Shown here piece by piece: positions 1 through 7,174 of a DNA stretch of 14,765 nucleotides. Position 1 is the stretch's first letter. Every line of letters starts with the position of its first letter. The stretch is from the NCBI GenBank assembly GCA_021414185.1, contig JAIOOZ010000178.1:1-14765 (forward strand). The letters are read 5' to 3'. The position numbers and the translations under genes were made by a program. A model generated the notes under the pieces. It saw nothing but the letters and a program-made list of their open reading frames with translations. It did not search any database and had not been told where the DNA came from. Source of the stretch: Betaproteobacteria bacterium. Lineage in GTDB: Bacteria > Pseudomonadota > Gammaproteobacteria > Burkholderiales > SG8-41.

Positions 1-632
1 TTCACCGAGTAGACCGGTTTGCCGATGTCCTGCTCGAGCAGATCGACGATTTCAAGCGCGCGCACCTGGGTGCACGCGATGAACGTCGCCTCGGCTTTGG
101 AGTGATCGAGGGTCTTGGCCTTGGCATAAACGTCCGACGGCTCGATTTTCGCGTGGTCGAACATGTCCAGCATGTCGAAGGTCGCGAGCTGCACGACTTC
201 GATGCCGCATGCGGCGAGGAACTGCTTGAGCCGCTCGTTGGTGGTCTCCACGTACGGCGTCACCACGTTGACGCGCCGGATGCCGTTCGCTTTCAGGCAA
301 TCGGCCATCGCGCCGGCGGCGGTCACGGCAGGCGCTTTCGCGACCGCGGCAAGCTCGCGCTTGACCCGCTCATTGCCAGCGGGGCCCTCGTAAAAACTGC
401 TGCTGGTGCAGCCCCACACCACCACGCCAGGCTCGCCCTTGGCGACGTCGGCCGCCACCGCGAGGCTTGCCGCCTCCATTTCGCGCAACGCCTCGGGCGT
501 GCCCGCGCGCTCGGTCGGCACCCGTCCCGTGTGAATCGAGACACCCGGCGGCGCCAACTGCCAGAACTCGGGTTCCATCACCGTGTTGATCGCCGTCGCC
601 AGCAAACCGATCCGTCCGCGCCATCCGTACAT
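1..632 (-). CDS. Asp/Glu racemase superfamily enzyme, maleate isomerase / arylmalonate decarboxylase-like (3' end outside window)
   Basis: The frame was read by translating the minus strand from the ATG at 632; about 210 residues are present and the C-terminus lies beyond base 1. The two cysteines typical of the superfamily are visible: Cys75 in V-V-W-G-C-T-S-S-S-F and Cys187 in F-I-A-C-T-Q-V-R. The spacing and the G-C-T-S-S-S-F context fit the maleate cis-trans isomerase / arylmalonate decarboxylase branch better than glutamate racemase. Maleate isomerase uses both cysteines; arylmalonate decarboxylase uses only one, so the pair favours an isomerase or racemase. The enzyme would be cytoplasmic and cofactor-free. 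The start is supported by AAGGAG 8 bases upstream and a promoter just before it. No neighbouring catabolic genes are visible to fix the substrate. Family certain, substrate unknown. Confidence 0.85.
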   Translation of the reverse strand, partial: MYGWRGRIGLLATAINTVMEPEFWQLAPPGVSIHTGRVPTERAGTPEALREMEAASLAVAADVAKGEPGVVVWGCTSSSFYEGPAGNERVKRELAAVAKAPAVTAAGAMADCLKANGIRRVNVVTPYVETTNERLKQFLAACGIEVVQLATFDMLDMFDHAKIEPSDVYAKAKTLDHSKAEATFIACTQVRALEIVDLLEQDIGKPVYSV

Positions 633-653
633 ATTGTGTTCTCCTTGCCGTTC

Positions 654-681
654 ACTATACGCCGCCGGATTTCGAATTCAA
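654..681 (-). promoter_or_regulatory. Predicted sigma-70 promoter of the racemase-family gene
   Basis: On the minus strand TTGAAT (676-681) and TATAGT (654-659) are separated by 16 bases. They match the -35 and -10 consensus at 4/6 and 5/6. The predicted transcript starts near 647, immediately before the AAGGAG ribosome site, giving a leader of about 16 bases. It suggests this gene is transcribed independently of the exonuclease gene that ends at 706. Confidence 0.5.
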
Positions 682-705
682 GCGTGCAGCGGCTGCGGGC
701 TCGCG

Positions 706-1407
706 TCAACGTGGCTGCAGCCAGTGCCGGTTTCGTGCGATTGCGCGCAAAGCGGCTACCGTGCTCACATCCTGCCTCGCGCACGCGCCCAGAACGATCA
801 ACAGCAACTGGGCGGTCGCCAGCGTGTCCGCGAGCGCGTCGTGGCGCGCGTAAACGCCGATGCCGTACGCCGCGAGCCAGTCATCGAGATTTTTTGCATT
901 GGGCGCGCGCTCGCCGAGCAACGCCGGCGCGAGTTCTGCAAGGTCCAGCCAGGGTTGCTTGAGAACGGTGCCTAGCGTTTGCTCCAGCGCGCGTCCAATC
1001 AGGACGCGATCGAATTCGGCGTGAAACGCGACCAGCGGGGCCTTGCCGGCGAAATCCAGAAATGACAGCAATGCTGCAGAGGGTTCGTCACCTTCGCACT
1101 GCCGGGTGCCGCCGATACGGTGCACCAATATGTTTTCCGTCGTACTGGGCGCGTCCTGGCGCAGTATGGTTTCGAAGCTTTGCGCGAACTGGATAGTGCC
1201 GTGACTGATGGCAAGCGCGCCGATCGAGATCAGGCGGTCATGCCGCGCATCGAGTCCGCTGCTTTCAACATCGACTACCACCAGGCGCGCGTCGCGCAAT
1301 GGCGCGCGCAAATCCGCCGCCGGCAGCGCGCGCCAGCCGGCCAGTGCCTGCAACTGGTCTGTATCCAGTTGCGGCGCCGGCCGCAACCAGCGCGCCAGCA
1401 GGTTCAT
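706..1407 (-). CDS. DEDDh 3'-5' exonuclease (DNA polymerase III epsilon-like)
   Basis: A 233-residue protein with an RNase T/DnaQ-type exonuclease fold. ExoI is V-V-D-V-E-S-S-G-L-D (Asp46, Glu48), ExoII is F-H-A-E-F-D (Asp133) and ExoIII is H-D-A-L-A-D-T (His189, Asp194), so all four metal ligands and the catalytic histidine of the DEDDh class are present. An N-terminal stretch of about 40 residues precedes the domain. It is not the replicative DnaQ: no clamp-binding motif or C-terminal polymerase-binding tail is evident. The ATG overlaps the TGA of the upstream DUF294 gene (ATGA, 1407-1404), so the two are translationally coupled. This pairing of a DUF294/CBS protein with a DnaQ-like exonuclease recurs in proteobacteria; its biological role is unclear. 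Confidence 0.9.
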   Translation of the reverse strand: MNLLARWLRPAPQLDTDQLQALAGWRALPAADLRAPLRDARLVVVDVESSGLDARHDRLISIGALAISHGTIQFAQSFETILRQDAPSTTENILVHRIGGTRQCEGDEPSAALLSFLDFAGKAPLVAFHAEFDRVLIGRALEQTLGTVLKQPWLDLAELAPALLGERAPNAKNLDDWLAAYGIGVYARHDALADTLATAQLLLIVLGACARQDVSTVAALRAIARNRHWLQPR

Positions 1408-3308
1408 AAATGGTAGTCGAGCGCGAGCCGGCTTTGCAGCTTGCGCGCCTGCCGCAGCGCTTCCTTAAGGATGCGGCGGTCCACCTCGTTGAGCGTGTCG
1501 GGATCGACGCGGTTGGCGCCGCCTGCGCCCTGGGGTGACGCGACTTGCTGCCGCAAACGCTGCTGCTGAATGAAATTGAAACCTTCGACGGCGGACGAAA
1601 TCTCGTCCGCACTGAGATTCATGCGCGTGCCGGCGTAGTGCAGCCGCTGCGCGGTATTGGTGCCCACTACGCCATGCGCCAGGGCGAAAATCCGCGCGGC
1701 GTCGACAAACAGCCGCGCGCCCGCGGTCTTGAGGTCGATCGAACCCGCATATGCGCCGTCGTCGTCGACGACGAAATCCCGCAACATGCCCAGTGGCGGC
1801 TGCACCAACAGCGCGTTCTGCGCCATCATGCGCAGGAAACCGGCGTGGCCGCGCGTCAGCGCCAGCAAACCGTCGCGCAACGTTTCCGCCAGTTGGGCTG
1901 CTCCGGACACCGCCCGGAAATCGAAAAATATCGAGGCATTGAGCAGCGCCTGCGGCGCGGGATTGCGCACCCAGTCGCCGAACTTCTGCTGCCATTCCGC
2001 AAGGTCCAGGCACAACTCCGGATTGCCCGCCATGATGTTGCCTTTGCACAGGGGGAACCCGCATTCGTCCAGCGCGCGGTTGACGTTGCGCGCAAACGGC
2101 AGCAGCTTGCCGCGGACCGATTCCGCGTCCGTGCCGCCGGCGCTGGTGAACAACAGTCCGTTGTCCTGATCGGTGCTGAGCGTTTGCTCGCATCGACCCT
2201 CGCTGCCGAATGCGAGCCAGCACCACGTAATACCCTCAAGATCGTGGCGCAGCATTTCGATCTCGAGAATGCGCCGGGTCAGCGCATCATTCAGCGCCGT
2301 GACCAGGGAAGTCACCTGTTCGGCTGCGATGCCCTGCCCCAGCATGTTGGCGGCGAGACTGCGGATGTCACGGGCCGCCTGCTGCAGCGCCCCCGCGTCG
2401 GCGGCGCCGGCGAGCGTGCGATTGATCAGCCGGATGCTTACGCGCTGCAGGGAAAACAAGTCGCGTTCGGTGACGATGCCGAGCAGCCGGCCTTCCTCCA
2501 CGACCAGTACATGGCGGCAATCGTTGCGCGCCATCGCGAACGCCGCGTCATAGCCGCTTGCCTCGGCCGGCAAAGCAACCGGGTTTGGCGTCATCACGCT
2601 GCCGATCGGGGCATTGAGGTCGAGTTGCGCCAGCGCGACCCTGTCGAGCACGTCGCCGCGCGTGAATATCCCTGCCGGCTGCTGCGCGGCCGACACGATT
2701 ACGATCGAACCGATTTTCTGCGCTTTCATGGTGGCAAGCGCCGCGCCCACGGACGTATCGGCAGCGCAGGAGACCGGGGCGCGCTTGATCAGCGAGCGCA
2801 AAGACGCGTTGATGGTTTGCTGCTCGCCGACATCGCTGCTGCATTGCATGCGCAGCAAGCGCCGCGATTGCTGCAGCAGGCTCGTCAGGTAGCGCGTGCA
2901 AAATGCGTGGAAGCGCGGGCTGCGCCCCACGAGCTCGTCGAAATCCCGCCGCGCGAGCTGGTAACAAAAGGTGTCTTCCGCCGCGATATACGGGTTCGCG
3001 ACCGGGCGCCGCTCCAGCAGCGCGCCGACCGAAAACGATTCGCCCGCGCGCAACGCTATCCAGGCGCCGGCGGCCGGTTGATGCGCATCCGCGTTGCGCA
3101 CGCGCACGATGCCGCGCTGGACGATGAATAAAGTTTCCGCCTCACCCTGGTCGGGCGACTGCACCACGCTGTCGCGCGGGTGGTAACTCAATTGCAGGCG
3201 GCCGGCGAGAAATTTCAGCGCATCCGGTTCCATCCCGTCAAACGGCGGGTGCCCGCGCAGAAAATCGGTGACGGCCGTCAGCAGAGAAGCGGGAATGCGG
3301 TCGGTCAT
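1404..3308 (-). CDS. cNMP-binding / CBS-pair / DUF294 nucleotidyltransferase-like protein
   Basis: 634 residues with four modules in order. A cyclic-nucleotide-binding-like domain (about 20-140) has a poor phosphate-binding cassette, so it may not bind cAMP. A CBS pair (about 175-295) includes G-I-F-T-R-G-D-V and G-I-V-T-E-R-D-L. A DUF294 nucleotidyltransferase-like domain (about 340-470) has G-S-E-G-R (368-372) and D-Q-D (380-382), the signature of GlnD/GlnE-type transferases. A DUF294 C-terminal helical domain covers about 490-630. The architecture suggests a cytoplasmic enzyme or regulator that reads adenine nucleotides through CBS and may nucleotidylate a partner protein; the target is unknown. 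It is the first gene of a two-gene operon with the exonuclease. No strong ribosome site is seen before the ATG. Confidence 0.9.
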   Translation of the reverse strand: MTDRIPASLLTAVTDFLRGHPPFDGMEPDALKFLAGRLQLSYHPRDSVVQSPDQGEAETLFIVQRGIVRVRNADAHQPAAGAWIALRAGESFSVGALLERRPVANPYIAAEDTFCYQLARRDFDELVGRSPRFHAFCTRYLTSLLQQSRRLLRMQCSSDVGEQQTINASLRSLIKRAPVSCAADTSVGAALATMKAQKIGSIVIVSAAQQPAGIFTRGDVLDRVALAQLDLNAPIGSVMTPNPVALPAEASGYDAAFAMARNDCRHVLVVEEGRLLGIVTERDLFSLQRVSIRLINRTLAGAADAGALQQAARDIRSLAANMLGQGIAAEQVTSLVTALNDALTRRILEIEMLRHDLEGITWCWLAFGSEGRCEQTLSTDQDNGLLFTSAGGTDAESVRGKLLPFARNVNRALDECGFPLCKGNIMAGNPELCLDLAEWQQKFGDWVRNPAPQALLNASIFFDFRAVSGAAQLAETLRDGLLALTRGHAGFLRMMAQNALLVQPPLGMLRDFVVDDDGAYAGSIDLKTAGARLFVDAARIFALAHGVVGTNTAQRLHYAGTRMNLSADEISSAVEGFNFIQQQRLRQQVASPQGAGGANRVDPDTLNEVDRRILKEALRQARKLQSRLALDYHL

Positions 3309-3342
3309 GCGGTTGCCAACCTATCTATGAATGGCGCGGCCC

Positions 3343-3372
3343 AGTATAGGGTCTGTGCCGCCGCCGCGGCAA
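3343..3372 (-). promoter_or_regulatory. Possible sigma-70 promoter of the DUF294-exonuclease operon
   Basis: Minus-strand TTGCCG (3367-3372), an 18-base spacer and TATACT (3343-3348) match the -35 and -10 consensus at 4/6 and 5/6. The predicted start near 3336 leaves a leader of about 28 bases. No FNR-type box is present here, so this operon appears to be outside the low-oxygen group. Confidence 0.4.
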
Positions 3373-3412
3373 CCGCAGGCGCTCCAGGAAAATGCGCGCG
3401 CCCTTCAGCCGG

Positions 3413-3859
3413 TCAGCGCACCACCAGCACCGGTATGGTCGAATGCGTAAGCACCTTGGCGGTTTCGCTGCCCAGCAGCAGGCTCGACAGGCCTTTGCGG
3501 CCGTGCGACGCCATCATAATCAGATCGCATTTGGCTTTCTTCGCCTGCTTGATGATCGCGTCATACGGAAAGTCGCTGATCACCGCGACGCCGTCGCATG
3601 CGACGCCGGCGGCTTGCGCAGCGGATTTCACGCCTTCGAGCAGCAATTTCGAGTGCTTGATGCCCTGCTCTTCAAACCGCTTCCTGTATGCCGAGACCGC
3701 AGGCACCGCGAAGCCCTCGTCCATCATGCCCCGGTATGCCGCGGAAACGTGGATGACGGTCAGTTTCGCGCCGATGGATTGCGCAAAGCGCACCGCCTGC
3801 CTGACGGCTTTTGCCGAGAGCTTGGAGCCGTCGGTGGGCAACAGAATGTGCTTGTACAT
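3413..3859 (-). CDS. Universal stress protein, UspA family (copy 1)
   Basis: 148 residues, the normal length for a single Usp domain. It begins M-Y-K-H-I-L-L-P-T-D-G-S (Asp10 of the nucleotide site). It ends with the ATP-binding segment S-H-G (118-120), nine residues, then G-S (130-131). This matches the G-2x-G-9x-G-S/T pattern of ATP-binding Usps, except that Ala replaces the first Gly, as in many proteobacterial members. Family members are small cytoplasmic dimers tied to survival under starvation and oxygen limitation. AGGAGA (3864-3869) lies 4 bases before the ATG. An FNR box 66 bases upstream suggests induction at low oxygen; Anr control of Usp genes is established in Pseudomonas. Residue order and the C-terminal tail resemble the second Usp at 8502, so the two are paralogues, but they differ enough to be old. 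Confidence 0.95.
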   Translation of the reverse strand: MYKHILLPTDGSKLSAKAVRQAVRFAQSIGAKLTVIHVSAAYRGMMDEGFAVPAVSAYRKRFEEQGIKHSKLLLEGVKSAAQAAGVACDGVAVISDFPYDAIIKQAKKAKCDLIMMASHGRKGLSSLLLGSETAKVLTHSTIPVLVVR

Positions 3860-3925
3860 AGAGTCTCCTGAAAATGGATTGAAAGAAGCGACCGTTGCAG
3901 ATTAGCAACCGGGCAGCACGGAGTA

Positions 3926-3939
3926 TTGATCTGGGTCAA
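3926..3939 (-). promoter_or_regulatory. FNR/ANR-type box upstream of usp1
   Basis: TTGAT-CTGG-GTCAA, one mismatch from the TTGAT-N4-ATCAA consensus. A weak -10-like hexamer TAATCT (minus strand, 3899-3904) lies 31 bp from the box centre, close to the -41.5 position of class II FNR activation. The box sits in the 99-base gap between the end of safE and the start of usp1, so it can serve only usp1. Confidence 0.75.
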
Positions 3940-3958
3940 CATCGCGTGCGGCGCCGGA

Positions 3959-4705
3959 TCAGTACAACCACGCGCCGAGACCGGGCACGACGTGGCACAG
4001 CAATCCGTCGCGCCCGGGCACCGGCGGCTGCAACAATCCGGTCAGGCTGTAGACGCCAAACAGGGCGACCGCGCAACCGGCGAATCGGCGCAGCGCGCCG
4101 GCGCGGCGCAGGCGATCCACCTGCTTCCACAGCAGTCCGATCCCGAGCAGGTTCGGCAGCGTGCCGAGTCCGAACGCGAGCATCAGGGCGGCGCCCTGCC
4201 ACCAACTGCCGAGCGCCAGCGCCGTGAGCAGGACCGCATATACCATGCCGCACGGCAGCCAGCCCCACAGGGCGCCAAGGCCAAGCGCGCGCGGCAATGA
4301 ATTCACCGGCAGCATGTGCCGCGTCAGGGGCTGGACAACGCGCCACAACTTTCCGCCGGCGGCCTCTATGCGCGCCAGCAGCGGCAACATGCCGGCAAGA
4401 TACAGGCCCAACGCCACCAGCATCAGGCTTGCCAGCGCGAAAAGTGCCGGCTGCAATACCGGTGCGGCGCGCGTCAGCAATCCGGCCGCGCCAATGGCGC
4501 CGGCAATCGCGCCCGCGCACGCATAGCTCGCGATGCGGCCGGCGTTGTAAGCGAGCAAATATCGCATGCGCGGTCCGCCAGTACGGCCGCCGGGCGCAGC
4601 GCACAGGGCATGCACGATGCCCCCGCACATGCCCGCGCAATGCACGCCGCCAGCGAACCCGCCGACCAGAGCCGCGCCCAACGCGATTTCAAAGAGCGCG
4701 TTCAT
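3959..4705 (-). CDS. Sulfite exporter TauE/SafE family membrane protein
   Basis: 248 residues with about six hydrophobic segments. It begins with a helix ending in H-C-A-G-M-C-G-G (22-29), and has a second reentrant-like motif W-G-W-L-P-C-G-M-V-Y (147-156). This H-C-x-G-M-C-G-G branch of the family is usually encoded beside cytochrome cbb3 assembly genes (ccoGHIS) and hemN-fnr, and is thought to act in membrane metal or thiol handling rather than sulfite export. A further Cys-His pair lies near the C-terminus (237-238). I chose the ATG at 4705 because the protein then begins directly with the first helix and the ATG overlaps the hemN TGA (ATGA); an upstream in-frame extension only shadows hemN. 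It is expected to be co-transcribed and co-regulated with hemN. No cco genes are present in the window. Confidence 0.85.
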   Translation of the reverse strand: MNALFEIALGAALVGGFAGGVHCAGMCGGIVHALCAAPGGRTGGPRMRYLLAYNAGRIASYACAGAIAGAIGAAGLLTRAAPVLQPALFALASLMLVALGLYLAGMLPLLARIEAAGGKLWRVVQPLTRHMLPVNSLPRALGLGALWGWLPCGMVYAVLLTALALGSWWQGAALMLAFGLGTLPNLLGIGLLWKQVDRLRRAGALRRFAGCAVALFGVYSLTGLLQPPVPGRDGLLCHVVPGLGAWLY

Positions 4706-6120
4706 ATCACCCGCGAATAGCTGCGGCGCTCGCGGTCCTGGCGCAGATAGCGGTCGAACACCATCGCGATGTTGCGCACCAGCAGGCGTCCCTTGGCGGT
4801 CACGGTAATCGTGCCGCTGCCGCGCTCGACGAGTTCGAGGCGCTCGAACTCGCTCAGCTCGTCGAGTTCGGTGGCGAAGTATTTGTCGAAGTCGATCAGG
4901 TACGATGCGGCGAACGATTCCTTGGACACGGAAAAGTGGCACATCAACGCGCCGATCACCGCCCGCCGCACCAGGTCGTCCGCCGACAACTCGATGCCGC
5001 GCATGATGGGCAGCGTATTGTGGTCGAGGCTGTGGTAGTAATCCTCGATCGTGCGGAAATTCTGGCTGTAGGTCGGGCCGATGTTGCCGATCGCGCTCAC
5101 GCCAAGGCCCAGCAGGTCGCAGTCGGCGTGCGTCGAGTAACCCTGGAAATTCCGGTGCAGCAGGCCCTGGCGCTGCGCCACCGCCAGCGAGTCGCTCACC
5201 TTCGCGAAATGGTCCATGCCGATGTACTGATAGCCCGCCGCGTTCAGCCGGCGGATCGCCAGCGCCAGCAGCTTCAACCGCGTTTCGGGCGCGGGCAGGT
5301 CGGACGCCTGTATGCGGCGCTGCGGCTTGAAGAGATGGGGCAGGTGCGCGTAATTGTAGACGGCGACGCGGTCCGGGTCCGCCGCAATCACGCGCTCCAG
5401 CGTCCGCTCGAAACTCACCAGTGACTGCTTCGGCAGACCGTAAATCAGGTCGATGTTGACCGAGCGAAATGCATTGGCGCGCGCGGCATTGACGATCTCG
5501 ACGGTCTGCTCTTCGCTTTGAATGCGGTGCACCGCGCGCTGCACGTGCAGATCGAAATCCTGCACGCCCAGGCTGATGCGGTTGAATCCCAGCTTCCGCA
5601 GGCCGGTGATATAAGCTGCATCCGCCGCCCGCGGGTCGACTTCGATCGAATAATCGCCCTCCGCATCGATATCGAAATGGCCATGCAACTGCTCCAGGAG
5701 TCCGCCCACTTCCTGCAGGTTGAAGAAATTCGGGGTTCCGCCGCCCCAGTGCATATGCGCAACTTTGTTGTCGTCGCCGAGCGCGTTTGACTGCAGCGCA
5801 ATCTCTTCACTCAGGTACTTGAGATAGGTGGCACCCTTGCCGCGGTCGCGCGTGACGATTTTGTTGCAGCCGCAATAGAAGCACAGCGTGCTGCAAAACG
5901 GCAGGTGCACGTACAATTCGAGCGGGCGCGCGACCGCGCCGACGTTGCGGCGCACCAGCCAGGACTCATAGGCGGCCGCATCGAACGATTCGACAAACCG
6001 GTCGGCGGTCGGGTACGAGGTGTAACGCGGCCCGTGCCGGTCGAAACGCCGGATCAGGTCGAGGTCGATCTCGATCCGCGATGCCGCCGACGGCGCGCTC
6101 AGGGTTGTCGATAAAGGCAT
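4702..6120 (-). CDS. hemN: Oxygen-independent coproporphyrinogen III oxidase (radical SAM)
   Basis: 472 residues, close to the usual HemN length. It carries the early H-G-P-R-Y-T-S-Y-P-T-A motif (29-39) and the HemN-type radical SAM cluster site C-x3-C-x2-C-x-C (Cys76, 80, 83, 85). The SAM-binding G-G-G-T-P (126-130) and the HemN C-terminal region are present. It decarboxylates coproporphyrinogen III to protoporphyrinogen IX without oxygen, using two SAM, in the cytoplasm. The extra Cys85 and full length favour true HemN over the HemW chaperone. The ATG at 6120 is the only plausible start, yet there is no ribosome site in front of it. The predicted FNR-dependent promoter would start about 4 bases upstream, so the message may be nearly leaderless. 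It is coupled downstream to safE. Confidence 0.95.
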   Translation of the reverse strand: MPLSTTLSAPSAASRIEIDLDLIRRFDRHGPRYTSYPTADRFVESFDAAAYESWLVRRNVGAVARPLELYVHLPFCSTLCFYCGCNKIVTRDRGKGATYLKYLSEEIALQSNALGDDNKVAHMHWGGGTPNFFNLQEVGGLLEQLHGHFDIDAEGDYSIEVDPRAADAAYITGLRKLGFNRISLGVQDFDLHVQRAVHRIQSEEQTVEIVNAARANAFRSVNIDLIYGLPKQSLVSFERTLERVIAADPDRVAVYNYAHLPHLFKPQRRIQASDLPAPETRLKLLALAIRRLNAAGYQYIGMDHFAKVSDSLAVAQRQGLLHRNFQGYSTHADCDLLGLGVSAIGNIGPTYSQNFRTIEDYYHSLDHNTLPIMRGIELSADDLVRRAVIGALMCHFSVSKESFAASYLIDFDKYFATELDELSEFERLELVERGSGTITVTAKGRLLVRNIAMVFDRYLRQDRERRSYSRVI

Positions 6121-6130
6121 GGTAGCGCCG

Positions 6131-6136
6131 ATTATT
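6131..6136 (-). promoter_or_regulatory. Predicted -10 element of the FNR-activated hemN promoter
   Basis: Minus-strand AATAAT matches TATAAT at 5/6, and its centre is exactly 32 bp from the centre of the FNR box at 6159-6172. No -35-like hexamer stands at the usual spacing, as expected when FNR replaces -35 contacts. The predicted transcription start is near 6124. Confidence 0.55.
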
Positions 6137-6158
6137 CAGCAACGGCCGATTTATACGT

Positions 6159-6172
6159 TTGATCCATATCAA
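6159..6172. promoter_or_regulatory. Perfect FNR box between hemN and fnr1
   Basis: TTGAT-CCAT-ATCAA is a full match to the FNR consensus. Relative to hemN it sits at about -41.5 (activation). Relative to fnr1 its first half doubles as the -35 hexamer (TTGATC, 16 bases before TAGAAT), so bound FNR should block fnr1 transcription. One site would thus activate haem synthesis and repress its own regulator. Confidence 0.9.
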
Positions 6173-6186
6173 AAACCATATAGAAT
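6159..6186 (+). promoter_or_regulatory. Predicted fnr1 promoter overlapping the FNR box
   Basis: TTGATC (6159-6164), a 16-base spacer and TAGAAT (6181-6186, 5/6 match to the -10 consensus) give a start near 6193 and a leader of about 20 bases. The operator lies inside the core promoter, the arrangement expected for negative autoregulation. Confidence 0.5.
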
Positions 6187-6212
6187 TGAAGCCTGCTTCC
6201 CAGCGTCCGGCC

Positions 6213-6953
6213 ATGCAAGCCAAAACCATTCCCATCAACGTCGCTCAACTGCGCCACGCCTGCTCGTCGTGCAGCCTGAGCGAGCTGTGCCTGCCGGCCG
6301 GGCTCGATCTGCAGGAAATCGACCGTCTCGACGCCCTCGTCAACCGCAAGCGCGCGCTGAAGCGCGGCGACTACCTGTATCGCGCCGGCAGCCCGCTGCA
6401 GTCGCTCTATGCCGTGCGCACCGGCTTTCTCAAGAGCTGCGTGCTGCACGACGACGGCCGCGAGCAGGTCGCGGGCTTCCACATGATGGGCGAACTGCTG
6501 GGCATGGACGCGATCGGCTCCGGCAAGCACCTGTCCGACGCGGTCGCGCTCGAAAGCAGCGAGGTCTGCGAAATCCCGTTCGGCGAGCTCGAAAACCTTA
6601 GCCGCGACATCCCCAACCTGCAGCAGCACTTTCACCGCATCATGAGCCGCGAAATCGCGCGCGACTACGGCGTCATGCTCCTCTTGGGCAGCATGCGCGC
6701 CGAAGAGAGGCTCGCCGCGTTCCTGCTCAACCTGTCGCAGCGCTTCGCCGCGCGCGGCTACTCGGCGACGCAGTTCATACTGCGCATGACGCGCGAGGAA
6801 ATCGGCAGCTACCTGGGACTTAAGCTGGAGACCGTCAGCCGCGCCTTCTCCCACTTCCAGAACGAAGGCATCGTCGCGGTGCAAAACAAAACCATCGAGA
6901 TCAAAGAGCCAGAACGCCTGCGCGGGCTGCTCGGCCAGTGCGCCGGACACTAG
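6213..6953 (+). CDS. fnr: FNR-type oxygen-sensing transcriptional regulator (copy 1)
   Basis: 246 residues, like E. coli FNR (250). The N-terminal cluster motif C-x2-C-x5-C (Cys17, 20, 26) and the distant Cys119 in V-C-E-I-P-F supply the four [4Fe-4S] ligands. The cNMP-like beta barrel, dimer helix (about 140-170, including A-E-E-R-L-A-A-F) and helix-turn-helix follow. The recognition helix L-E-T-V-S-R keeps Glu206, Ser209 and Arg210, the residues that read TTGAT, which fits the five boxes in this window. The cluster is lost in air and the protein dimerises when oxygen is absent. An in-frame TTG extension to 6159 was rejected because it runs through the promoter and FNR box. The ribosome site is weak. 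A tandem paralogue follows at 7175. Confidence 0.95.
   Translation: MQAKTIPINVAQLRHACSSCSLSELCLPAGLDLQEIDRLDALVNRKRALKRGDYLYRAGSPLQSLYAVRTGFLKSCVLHDDGREQVAGFHMMGELLGMDAIGSGKHLSDAVALESSEVCEIPFGELENLSRDIPNLQQHFHRIMSREIARDYGVMLLLGSMRAEERLAAFLLNLSQRFAARGYSATQFILRMTREEIGSYLGLKLETVSRAFSHFQNEGIVAVQNKTIEIKEPERLRGLLGQCAGH
6438..6763 (+). repeat. fnr1 portion of the conserved tandem duplication
   Basis: Two patches match the second fnr almost exactly: 6438-6508 against 7427-7497 (70 of 71 bases) and 6640-6763 against 7629-7752 (123 of 124 bases). The 131 bases between them differ at about 35 positions by my count. Counts were made by eye. Confidence 0.9.
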
Positions 6954-7174
6954 GCCGGCGCGGCATCACACCCGCGCATCACCTCAAATTCGAGTAGTTC
7001 AGTTACGTGGCGCGATTGGCGCGCCCATGCCGATTGCCTCGTTCGCGACCGCTTCATTTTCGCGGTCACGCGCATGCATGGCAACCGTGTCGTGTCGTCC
7101 ACAATGTGCGGTAGCGAACAGACCGGGCCGATCTCAAGCACCTATCTTCGCCTACCCAGATTCTCGCATCTACA

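Noticed and set aside
2409..2440. TTGAT half-sites inside coding regions (for example near 2424 and 2786) as further FNR boxes
   Set aside because: The second half does not match and they lie within the DUF294 gene; only the five intergenic sites have both halves.
1545..3131. Very long plus-strand open frame (528 codons) opposite the DUF294 gene
   Set aside because: It is antisense to a gene with clear cNMP, CBS and DUF294 motifs. Its product is Arg/Gln/His-rich without a recognisable fold, a common shadow in GC-rich DNA.
3309..3376. Nine-base inverted repeat (GCGGTTGCC ... GGCAACCGC) around the DUF294 promoter
   Set aside because: The arms are 50 bases apart and GC-rich, and one arm overlaps the predicted -35. 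Possible operator, but chance is likely and no regulator is known to fit.
4297..5424. Plus-strand 375-codon open frame opposite safE and hemN
   Set aside because: Antisense shadow of hemN/safE with no ribosome site or domain; the minus-strand frames carry all the family motifs.
6940..6961. Seven-base stem (GCGCCGG ... CCGGCGC) over the fnr1 stop codon as terminator
   Set aside because: No T-run follows, and such stems are frequent at this GC content; read-through to fnr2 cannot be excluded or shown.
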